From an uncultured Actinomycetes bacterium (lineage in GTDB: Bacteria > Actinomycetota > Thermoleophilia > Miltoncostaeales > Miltoncostaeaceae): a stretch of 9,588 bases of DNA. This document shows positions 1 to 5,569 of this stretch, in pieces. The stretch's first letter is position 1. Each line of letters opens with the position of its first letter. The position numbers were made by a program, and so were the translations under genes. The DNA is taken from the NCBI GenBank assembly GCA_903866425.1, contig CAIPNN010000193.1, positions 1 to 9,588 on the forward strand, given 5' to 3'. The notes below the pieces were generated by a model. That model ran no database searches. It was not told the DNA's origin and worked only from the letters and a program-made list of their open reading frames with translations.

Positions 1-557
1 CCCGATGCCGGGTCAGTCACCTCAATCCGGAGTGCATTGGCCGTCACCATGCTGCCGTCCACCAGCTGCTCGACCACGGTGAGCGTCCCGATGCCGGCGA
101 TGTCAACCGGCCGCCCCGGCTGCTCATCAATGGCCTGACCGTCAACGGTGATGTCGGCCGACCAGGCGGCAACCCCGGCCAGAGTCCCCTGGTCGCTGAT
201 GTCGGACCGAACGCCGATGTGCAGGGAATTGACGATGATGCGTCCGCCGAACAGCCGCACACCGCGGGCGTCAGCCTCACCCTCCGCAAGCCCACCGGAT
301 CCGCGCGGCGCGGCCCCCACGTTCACAGAGACGGTGCCGCCCGCAGCAATGGCACCCGAGGGCGTGGCGCGCGCCGAGCGCACAGGGTTGCGTGGCCCTG
401 CCGTGGCCGTGGCCAGGTTTCCACCCGGGAGGATGGCGCCAATGCCGCGCGAGGCCGGATCAGACGTGGGCGCAGCGGATGCACCGGCCACGGCCAGGGC
501 GCCAAGGCAGGCCCCGGCAATGATCCCGCGAAGTGCAATTGGTACGCGATGCCTCAC
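1..557 (-). CDS. Secreted protein, N-terminal part (choice-of-anchor P-like), runs off left edge
   Basis: A stop-free frame of 185 codons runs from a GTG at 557 to the window edge, so the C-terminus is missing. The N-terminus is a clear signal peptide: Arg/His-rich start (RHR at residues 2-4), a hydrophobic stretch of about residues 11-25 and an Ala-Ser-Ala site near residue 28. A low-complexity Ala/Gly/Pro linker follows to about residue 90. A beta-rich segment then ends in 'DITVDGQAI' (135-143), 'GIGTLTVVEQ' (155-164) and 'TANALRIEV' (172-180). From memory this succession (variable strand, VDG, a GxG-VVEQ strand, an 'NALRIEV' strand) resembles the repeats of actinobacterial choice-of-anchor P family secreted proteins; that family call is inference. 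Its function is unknown, and surface attachment would depend on the unseen C-terminus. It is divergent from the NlpC/P60 gene and has its own promoter-like sequence. I am fairly sure the gene is real and unsure of the family. Confidence 0.72.
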   Translation of the reverse strand, partial: MRHRVPIALRGIIAGACLGALAVAGASAAPTSDPASRGIGAILPGGNLATATAGPRNPVRSARATPSGAIAAGGTVSVNVGAAPRGSGGLAEGEADARGVRLFGGRIIVNSLHIGVRSDISDQGTLAGVAAWSADITVDGQAIDEQPGRPVDIAGIGTLTVVEQLVDGSMVTANALRIEVTDPAS

Positions 558-593
558 GCCGGTGATTGTCGTGATGGCCCCGGACGGGGTCAA
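558..593 (-). promoter_or_regulatory. Promoter for the 557 minus-strand gene, leaderless geometry
   Basis: On the minus strand TTGACC (593-588, five of six matches to the -35 consensus) and GACAAT (570-565, four of six to the -10 consensus) are separated by exactly 17 bases. The -10 hexamer ends 7 bases before the GTG at 557, which would place transcription initiation at or next to the start codon. No Shine-Dalgarno sequence is visible. A CCCCG-GA-CGGGG dyad (578-589) overlaps the spacer and the edge of the -35 and could be an operator; that role is inference. Confidence 0.5.
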
Positions 594-652
594 CGCGAAA
601 CGGAAGAAGTGTCACGTGCAACCCGTATTTCGCCATTTGCGCGCAGATCGTG

Positions 653-658
653 AAAGGG
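653..658 (+). promoter_or_regulatory. Ribosome binding site that decides the NlpC/P60 start
   Basis: AAAGGG ends 9 bases before the GTG at 668, a normal Shine-Dalgarno spacing. The upstream in-frame GTG at 650 has no comparable sequence in front of it and itself overlaps this motif. This favours 668 as the translation start. Confidence 0.5.
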
Positions 659-667
659 TCGGAATTC

Positions 668-1726
668 GTGCAGCAGGACAACCACATTCCCCGGGTGCGT
701 CGTCTCGTCGCGTCCATCCTCGTCGGCGGCGCCCTCGTGGCGGGCGTCGGCGTGCCGTCCGTCACCTCCGGGGCACCCGCCACGGTGCGCGAGAAGAAGG
801 CGGAGGTAAAGCGGCTGCAGGCCAAGCTGGAGGCCATCGGACACCGGGTCGGGGTGGCTGCCGAGCGCTATAACGGTGCCCGGTGGAAGCTCGGGAATAT
901 CCGCGCCGACATCACGAAGAACGAGAAGGTGCTCGACAAGGCCATCGCCGATCTGCGCATCTCGCAGCGAATCCTCGGCGAGCGCATGGCTGCCCTGTAC
1001 CGACGCCCCGACGCCACCCTCATGGAGGTGCTGGTGTCGAGCGGCAGCCTCACCGAGGCGGTCGACCAGGTGGACGCCATTCAGCGCGCCGGCACCGAGG
1101 ACGCCCGCGTGGTGGGCAACATGCGCACATTCCGCGATCGCACCATGCGCGTGCGGGCACAGCTCGTGAAGGACCGCGAGTCGGCCAAGGTCGAGGTGCG
1201 GAACGCCGAGGCCGAGAAGGCAAAGATCGAGGCCATCCTGGCCGAGCGCAAGCAGATCTTGCAGAACGCCCGGGCCGACCTCCGTGCCGCCATCGCCGAA
1301 GAGGCTGCACGCCAGCGCAGCGCCGCACTTGCAGCGGCGTCGTCGGGCTACAAGCCGTTCAACGGGCCCCTTCCGGACGGCGCCGGCAATGCCGAGGCGG
1401 CGCGCATCGCCATGCAGTACCAGGGCGTGCCGTACGTCTGGGGCGGCGCATCGCCATCGGGCTTTGACTGCTCGGGCCTTGCGAGTTATGCGTACGCCCA
1501 GATCGGCAAGAGCGTGCCGCACTACACCTACGCCATCTGGTCGGCGTTTCCGCAGGTGCCCGCGGGTCAATATCAGGCGGGCGACCTCGTGATGCTGAAT
1601 GGCCTCGGACACATGGGTATCTACATCGGCAACGGGATGATGGTCCATGCGCCGCGCACCGGAGATGTGGTGCGGGTGGTGCCGATGTCGAGCCGCAGTG
1701 ACCTCGTGGGCGTCGTCCGCCCGTAG
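668..1726 (+). CDS. Exported coiled-coil NlpC/P60 peptidoglycan endopeptidase
   Basis: The protein has 352 residues from GTG 668 (358 from the alternative GTG 650). It begins with basic residues, a hydrophobic export segment (about residues 13-30) and a probable signal-peptidase site near Ala-Pro-Ala (36-38). A long charged coiled coil follows (about 40-220), including 'ALYRRPDATLMEVLVSSGSL' (residues 109-128), the type of helical pair seen in CwlO/RipA-like hydrolases. After a short linker comes the C-terminal NlpC/P60 domain (about 240-352). Its catalytic Cys is in 'DCSG' (C268), the first His is in 'GHMGIYIG' (H315) and a third polar residue is H327 in 'VHAPRTG', so the triad looks intact. 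Family knowledge: such enzymes cleave D-gamma-glutamyl-meso-diaminopimelate bonds in peptide stems during growth or daughter-cell separation, and the coiled coil often controls access. The exact bond and the regulator cannot be read here. It is a single gene, divergent from the secreted protein and convergent with the metallopeptidase. Confidence 0.93.
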   Translation: MQQDNHIPRVRRLVASILVGGALVAGVGVPSVTSGAPATVREKKAEVKRLQAKLEAIGHRVGVAAERYNGARWKLGNIRADITKNEKVLDKAIADLRISQRILGERMAALYRRPDATLMEVLVSSGSLTEAVDQVDAIQRAGTEDARVVGNMRTFRDRTMRVRAQLVKDRESAKVEVRNAEAEKAKIEAILAERKQILQNARADLRAAIAEEAARQRSAALAAASSGYKPFNGPLPDGAGNAEAARIAMQYQGVPYVWGGASPSGFDCSGLASYAYAQIGKSVPHYTYAIWSAFPQVPAGQYQAGDLVMLNGLGHMGIYIGNGMMVHAPRTGDVVRVVPMSSRSDLVGVVRP

Positions 1727-1739
1727 GTACTGGGCGCGG

Positions 1740-2726
1740 CTAGGCCGGGCCCACCACCACCTGCAGTGACGCTCCCCCGGGTGCGTCATCAACCGCACGC
1801 ACCTCAGCCAGGCACGTGTTGGCGCTCAGCGGCCCCATCTCCACCTGAAGGCGCTCTCCACGGACCCCCGAGTGGCCGAAGGGGTGGCCCGTGCCGCACG
1901 TGACGGTGACCGCAAGTGGGGCGATACCCCTGGGGGCATCGGGCAGCACCACGACCGACACGCGCTGCCGCGTGCGTGCCACAGGCACCTGCATCGTCAC
2001 CATGCGGCCCTGGCCCACCGGACCCGCCGTGAAGCCCTTCCAGGCGTACGTGCCGGCGGGCCACACGGGGCGCGGACCCGGGTAACGGACGATGTCGGCC
2101 CGGAGCGCCGCCCGCACGGCAGCTGACGGCTGCCGCAGCCACGCAATGCTCGAGCGGCCGCCGCGATTCATCGCCATGTAGTCCTCGGCGAAGATCTCCC
2201 CGATCGACCGACTCCAGCCGCGCGCATACGTGCGCGATACCGCCCCGCTGCGGACGAGTGCCTGCATGCCGCGGGCGCGCCACCAGCGCGGGGTGCCGTT
2301 GGGATCGACGCGCGCACCGTTCCCGTACACGTAGTCGACGTGGTGCCCGTACTCATGCAGCAGATTGCCCCGGTGCGCCCGCGTGAGGGTGGGAGGCACG
2401 CTGATGATTCCCTCCCCCGTCGACGAGCGCTCGTAACACGCAACCGCGCGCGCGTCGTGACACCGCCGCTGAATCGACCGCGCCGGGACGATACGCAGTG
2501 TGAGATCACGGATTTCATCGCCGTGCACTGCGCGGCTGAGGACGGCGACAAACGGTGCGACATCAACCCCGGGCACCTGCGCATCAACCGTGAATGGACG
2601 CCCGGCGTCGTCCTGCACCGTGACGGGCGCGGCGACGGCCCCGAGGGGTGCGGCCATCAGAAGGGCAGCACTGAGAAGAAGGCCTGGATAGTGCACAGCC
2701 GCAGTCAATCGCCATGATGTGATCAC
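1740..2726 (-). CDS. Secreted HExxH metallopeptidase, M34/ATLF-like (lethal factor / Pro-Pro endopeptidase type)
   Basis: The protein has 328 residues from GTG 2726; a second in-frame GTG at 2696 would remove ten residues. The N-terminus is a signal peptide (hydrophobic 14-31, Ala-Ala site near 33). The catalytic core has 'HEYGHHVDY' (124-132; zinc ligands H124 and H128, base E125) and, 49 residues after H128, 'GEIFAEDY' (176-183), whose E177 is the likely third ligand. HEfGH plus a downstream E-x-F-A-E is the signature of the anthrax lethal factor C-terminal/ATLF-like fold, which includes Pro-Pro endopeptidases. Y167, ten residues before E177, may match the catalytic Tyr of that family. The remaining part (about 215-328) looks like a beta-sandwich. 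Cys pairs 89/97 and 277/305 suggest two disulfides, as expected outside the cytoplasm. The substrate is unknown. It converges on the NlpC/P60 gene with 13 bases between stops and diverges from lgt. No good Shine-Dalgarno precedes the start, so the start is uncertain. Confidence 0.78.
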   Translation of the reverse strand: MITSWRLTAAVHYPGLLLSAALLMAAPLGAVAAPVTVQDDAGRPFTVDAQVPGVDVAPFVAVLSRAVHGDEIRDLTLRIVPARSIQRRCHDARAVACYERSSTGEGIISVPPTLTRAHRGNLLHEYGHHVDYVYGNGARVDPNGTPRWWRARGMQALVRSGAVSRTYARGWSRSIGEIFAEDYMAMNRGGRSSIAWLRQPSAAVRAALRADIVRYPGPRPVWPAGTYAWKGFTAGPVGQGRMVTMQVPVARTRQRVSVVVLPDAPRGIAPLAVTVTCGTGHPFGHSGVRGERLQVEMGPLSANTCLAEVRAVDDAPGGASLQVVVGPA

Positions 2727-2760
2727 CCGACGGGCGCGCGGTACGGAATGTGTGAGCCTC

Positions 2761-2773
2761 TAGACTGCAGGGC
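2761..2773 (+). promoter_or_regulatory. -10 element for lgt, leaderless geometry
   Basis: TAGACT (2761-2766) fits the actinobacterial TAnnnT -10 pattern and is followed by 7 bases and then the GTG start at 2774, so transcription would begin at the start codon. No -35 consensus is visible at 2738-2743. No Shine-Dalgarno can be seen in the 47-base divergent gap. Confidence 0.5.
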
Positions 2774-3529
2774 GTGTACCCGACCCTCGGATCAGTTGGG
2801 CCCTTCACGTTCTACTCGTGGGGCCTCATGGCGGCCATCGCCGTGGTGTTCGCCGGGATCTTCCTGGCCATTGATCTGCGCCAGCGCGGACTCGACCCGT
2901 CAAATGCCATCGAGATCGTGCTCGCGGCGGCCATCGGCGGATTCCTCGGCGCGCGTATCTACTACGTGGTGGAACACTGGGGTGAGCCCGGAGAGGGGCT
3001 GTTCTCGGGCTCGGGCCTCGTCTGGTACGGCGGCGTGGCCGGCGGCGTGATCGCGGTGATTCTGGTGGCGCTGTGGCGGCGCATCCCGCTGGGCACCATG
3101 GCCAACGCCGTCGCGGCCCCCCTCGCGCTCGCCTACGTCATTGGCCGCATCGGCTGCCAGCTGGCGGGTGATGGCGACTATGGCCGGGCAACAGACCTGC
3201 CCTGGGGCATGGCGTACCCCGACGGCACGGTGCCGACCACGCAGATCGTGCATCCCACGCCCGTCTACGAGAGCCTCGCCATGCTCGTGGTGTTCTGGGT
3301 GCTCTGGCGCATGCGTGGCCGACTCACGGCGCCGTGGTCGCTGTTTGGCCTCTACCTGGTGCTCGGCGGCGTCGAGCGACTGCTCGTGGAGTTCGTACGC
3401 GCCACACCGGTGAGCGTCGCCGGCATGACCAACGCACAGATCATCTCGGTGATCCTCATCATCATCGGGCTGCCGCTCGTCTGGCGCGGCATCAGGCAGG
3501 GTGGCGCGCCACCCCTCGCACCGACCTAG
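2774..3529 (+). CDS. lgt: Prolipoprotein diacylglyceryl transferase
   Basis: Lgt moves diacylglycerol from phosphatidylglycerol to the lipobox Cys of prolipoproteins, the first step of lipoprotein maturation in the cytoplasmic membrane. The 251-residue length is normal for the family. Several hydrophobic segments are visible (about 12-34, 45-63, 82-101, 112-128, 168-180, 189-200, 222-237). Family landmarks: 'YPTLGSVGPFTFYSWGL' at the N-terminus, 'GRIGC' (124-128) with the essential Arg at R125, 'VHPTPVYE' (159-166), and 'ERLLVEF' (201-207) with R202 and E206 matching the conserved C-terminal Arg/Glu. Two positions differ from the E. coli enzyme: 'WYGG' (84-87) has Tyr where E. coli has His103, and C128 replaces the Asn of GRFGN. 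The start is GTG, apparently leaderless. The stop TAG shares three bases with the stop of the facing adenosyltransferase gene. Only the lgt family is a reasonable assignment, though sub-group specificity is open. Confidence 0.93.
   Translation: MYPTLGSVGPFTFYSWGLMAAIAVVFAGIFLAIDLRQRGLDPSNAIEIVLAAAIGGFLGARIYYVVEHWGEPGEGLFSGSGLVWYGGVAGGVIAVILVALWRRIPLGTMANAVAAPLALAYVIGRIGCQLAGDGDYGRATDLPWGMAYPDGTVPTTQIVHPTPVYESLAMLVVFWVLWRMRGRLTAPWSLFGLYLVLGGVERLLVEFVRATPVSVAGMTNAQIISVILIIIGLPLVWRGIRQGGAPPLAPT
3499..3514. terminator. Perfect 16-bp palindrome in the lgt 3' end, possible bidirectional terminator
   Basis: GGGTGGCGCGCCACCC is its own reverse complement. It can fold on either transcript as a six-pair GC-rich stem with a CGCG loop, or a longer pseudo-loopless form. 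It lies 12 bases before the shared CTAG stops of two convergent genes. No T-tract follows on either side, so it would be a Rho-dependent or actinobacterial hairpin-only terminator. It is also coding sequence (Gly-Gly-Ala-Pro-Pro), and high G+C makes such palindromes less rare, so the role is inference. Confidence 0.35.
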
Positions 3530-4101
3530 GCCTGCGCGCTGCCCCCGCCGGGCACCCACAGCACGTCAGGGCGCCCCACGGCGTGGTTGGACCCACGCGC
3601 GAGGATGAAGAAGAGGTCTGACAGCCGGTTGAGGTAGGCGATGACGAACGTGCCGATCTCCTCGTGGTCCGACAGCATCACGGTGGCGCGCTCGGCCCGG
3701 CGGGCCACGGTACGGGCCACATGCAGGTGCGCGGCAGCCGCAGTGCCTCCCGGCAGCACGAAGCTGTCGAGCGGGTTCAGCGTGTCGTTGACCTCGTCAC
3801 ACCACTGCTCGAGCACCACCACCTGCTCACCGGTGATGCGCAGATGGGAGCCCTCAGCCGTCATTGGCACGGCCAGATCGGCGCCCAGATCGAAGAGGTC
3901 GTTCTGAATGCGGCCGAGGCGGTCGTCCCACCCCTGCGGCAACTCCTGAAGACGTACCACACCGAGCACGGCGTTCAGTTCGTCCACCTCGCCGTAGGCA
4001 TTCACCCGAAGGTCGTCCTTGCGCACAAGGCTCATGTCGCCCAGGCGCGTGTCGCCCTGGTCGCCGGTGCGGGTGTAGATGCGTGTGAGGTGAACTCCCA
4101 T
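3526..4101 (-). CDS. Cob(I)alamin (corrinoid) adenosyltransferase, PduO/MMAB type
   Basis: The enzyme transfers the adenosyl group of ATP to cob(I)alamin, making coenzyme B12. The protein has 191 residues from ATG 4101, the usual length. This start gives 'MGVHLTRIYTRTGDQGDT', which matches the family N-terminus; the frame stays open upstream but adds an arginine-rich tail of 34 residues with no family features. Motifs: ATP-loop 'TRTGDQGDT' (10-18), 'GEVDELNA' (37-44), 'FVLPGGT' (114-120), 'ARTVARRAERA' (129-139) and 'YLNRLSDLFF' (156-165). These are the ATP- and corrinoid-binding signatures of the trimeric PduO class, not CobA or EutT. It follows the nucleotidyltransferase gene by 43 bases on the same strand and overlaps the lgt stop by four bases (CTAG). 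No B12-dependent enzyme or B12 riboswitch is visible nearby, so its client is elsewhere in the genome. Confidence 0.94.
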   Translation of the reverse strand: MGVHLTRIYTRTGDQGDTRLGDMSLVRKDDLRVNAYGEVDELNAVLGVVRLQELPQGWDDRLGRIQNDLFDLGADLAVPMTAEGSHLRITGEQVVVLEQWCDEVNDTLNPLDSFVLPGGTAAAAHLHVARTVARRAERATVMLSDHEEIGTFVIAYLNRLSDLFFILARGSNHAVGRPDVLWVPGGGSAQA

Positions 4102-4117
4102 GACGGCGCGCACACTA
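4102..4117 (-). promoter_or_regulatory. Possible internal -10 element before the adenosyltransferase
   Basis: On the minus strand TAGTGT (4117-4112) fits TAnnnT and ends 10 bases before the ATG at 4101, implying a very short 5' leader. No Shine-Dalgarno and no -35 consensus are visible in the 43-base gap. Weak single-motif evidence; the gene may simply be read through from upstream. Confidence 0.25.
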
Positions 4118-4144
4118 ACCCGCACCCCGGTCGGCACGGCGCGA

Positions 4145-5569
4145 CTACGGCGCTGCGGGGTGGGCCTCATCCCAGGCACGCGCGAAACGCTCGGTGCCCG
4201 CACGGTCAGAAATCCGTCCCATCAGCTGCTCCTCGCGGATGGCGATGAGCATCTCAGCGAGCCACGGACCGGGGGCACGGGCGAGTATCTGGGCCAGCTC
4301 TGCCCCATCAAGGGGCGACCGAATGGGCTCACGGGCCTCGATGGCGATGTGGGCCGACAGCAACTCGCGGGCGAGCGCGAGGTGCTTCGTGATCTGGATG
4401 GGCGTGGTGCGGGGGCCATCGGTCGCCAGCCGGTCGGCCACGGACAGCACGATGGCCTCCACGGGGTCGGGGGCCACGCGGCGCAGATAGCGGTCCTGCT
4501 GCGCGAGCGAGAGCGGCTGGCGATGCACCATGAAACCCAGCACCAGATGCTGGCGCACGCCATGCACAACGAAGTCGCGCAGGCGGTTCGATGTGCGCAG
4601 GTGGCGCATGAGGCCATCCGCCATATCGGCGCCCATCTGGTCGTGCCCGATGAACGTGACGCGGCCCTCGGGAGTGACCCCGCGCGTGGCGGCCTTGGCC
4701 ATGTCGTGCAGCAGCGCGGTGATGCGCAGCGCCTGCCCGCGGGTGAGGCCATCGGCAAGGGGCTCAGACAGCGACGCGGCCACCACGTCGGCATCACCGC
4801 GAAAGATCTCGGAGGGGTCGCGCTCGATGGCCACCACGTTTGCGAGCACCTCCATGGTGTGCCCGAGCACGTCCAGGTGGTGATACTCGCTCTGGTCCAC
4901 ACCGCGGCAGTCGTCCAACTCGGGCACCAGCGCCGCAAGCCCGCCCACGTTGTCGAACAGGTCGAGCACCGCAACCGGATCATCGGCGCAGATAATGCGG
5001 GAGAACTCATCCATCACCCGCTCGCCGGGGGCGTCGCGGATGGCGGGCGCGGCGACCCGCGCGGCATCGCGCGCTGCTGGGTCGACGGCAAAGCCCATCT
5101 GGTGCGCGATGCGCGCCAGGCGCAACACCCGCACCGGATCGTCCAGCAGTGCCGACGGCGATACCAGTGCGATCCGGCCGGCCTCCAGGTCGGCCAGCCC
5201 GCCGCAGCGATCGATGATGACGTCCTCGCCAGCCACGGGCATGGCCAGCGCGTTGACGGTGAAGTCGCGGCGCGAGAGGTCCTCGTCGAGCGTGCCACCC
5301 AGCAACGGCATGACGTCAACCTGCCAGGGCAGGGTGCCCCCGGTGAGCCGCCATGCGCCGAAGTCGCGCGACAACTGGAACCTGCTGGCGCCGTGTGCCC
5401 GCGAGATGGCCTTGGCGGCGGCTTCCGGGTCGCCGGTCACCACCACATCAACATCGCCCACGATGCGGCCGGTGAGCGCATCGCGCAGGCAGCCACCCAC
5501 GATCCATGCGCCGCCTGCCAGTGGCGCGAGCGGTTCGCGCAGTGCGAGGGCGGCCTCCGGCGCGATCAC
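4145..5569 (-). CDS. CCA tRNA nucleotidyltransferase / poly(A) polymerase family protein with HD domain
   Basis: A class II nucleotidyltransferase that adds or repairs the 3' CCA of tRNA; a poly(A) polymerase role cannot be excluded from sequence alone. The protein has 474 residues from GTG 5569. Head domain: 'VGGCLRDALTGR' (24-35), the metal-binding pair in 'DVDVV' (D39, D41), and 'RRDFTVNALA' (100-109). The ATP/CTP-selecting region has 'LDDPVRVLRLARIA' (142-155). A C-terminal HD phosphohydrolase domain follows, with H237 in 'LGHTME' and 'LLHDMAK' (286-292; H288, D289), as in many actinobacterial enzymes. Start choice: GTG 5569 overlaps the alr stop as GTGA, the usual sign of translational coupling; a start 13 codons upstream (5608) would lie inside alr. 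The gene is embedded in a cell-wall precursor cluster, which is not its usual neighbourhood as I recall it. Confidence 0.93.
   Translation of the reverse strand: MIAPEAALALREPLAPLAGGAWIVGGCLRDALTGRIVGDVDVVVTGDPEAAAKAISRAHGASRFQLSRDFGAWRLTGGTLPWQVDVMPLLGGTLDEDLSRRDFTVNALAMPVAGEDVIIDRCGGLADLEAGRIALVSPSALLDDPVRVLRLARIAHQMGFAVDPAARDAARVAAPAIRDAPGERVMDEFSRIICADDPVAVLDLFDNVGGLAALVPELDDCRGVDQSEYHHLDVLGHTMEVLANVVAIERDPSEIFRGDADVVAASLSEPLADGLTRGQALRITALLHDMAKAATRGVTPEGRVTFIGHDQMGADMADGLMRHLRTSNRLRDFVVHGVRQHLVLGFMVHRQPLSLAQQDRYLRRVAPDPVEAIVLSVADRLATDGPRTTPIQITKHLALARELLSAHIAIEAREPIRSPLDGAELAQILARAPGPWLAEMLIAIREEQLMGRISDRAGTERFARAWDEAHPAAP

Noticed and set aside
507..518. Possible lipobox in the left-edge protein (Ala-Gly-Ala-Cys at residues 14-17)
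   Set aside because: No Leu/Val at -3 and too short a hydrophobic stretch before the Cys; a type I signal peptide ending near Ala28 fits better.
613..645. CACGTG (613-618) and TGCGCGCA (638-645) palindromes upstream of the NlpC/P60 gene as operators
   Set aside because: Six- and eight-base palindromes are frequent in G+C-rich DNA; no second copy or matching regulator is present.
148..873. A 241-codon plus-strand frame across the left divergent gap
   Set aside because: It overlaps the secreted protein gene on one side and the NlpC/P60 start on the other, ends inside the latter and has shadow-like composition.
1708..1722. GGGCG-TCGTC-CGCCC hairpin at the end of the NlpC/P60 gene as a terminator
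   Set aside because: The stem has only five pairs, lies within coding sequence and has no T-tract; such short GC inverted repeats are expected by chance here.
590..1798. A 402-codon minus-strand frame opposite the NlpC/P60 gene
   Set aside because: The plus strand has an intact Cys-His-His hydrolase with signal peptide; the opposite frame is His/Arg-rich with no domain.
4102..4203. N-terminally extended adenosyltransferase starting at 4203
   Set aside because: The extra 34 residues are Arg/Pro-rich and overlap the preceding gene's 3' end; ATG 4101 matches the family N-terminus.
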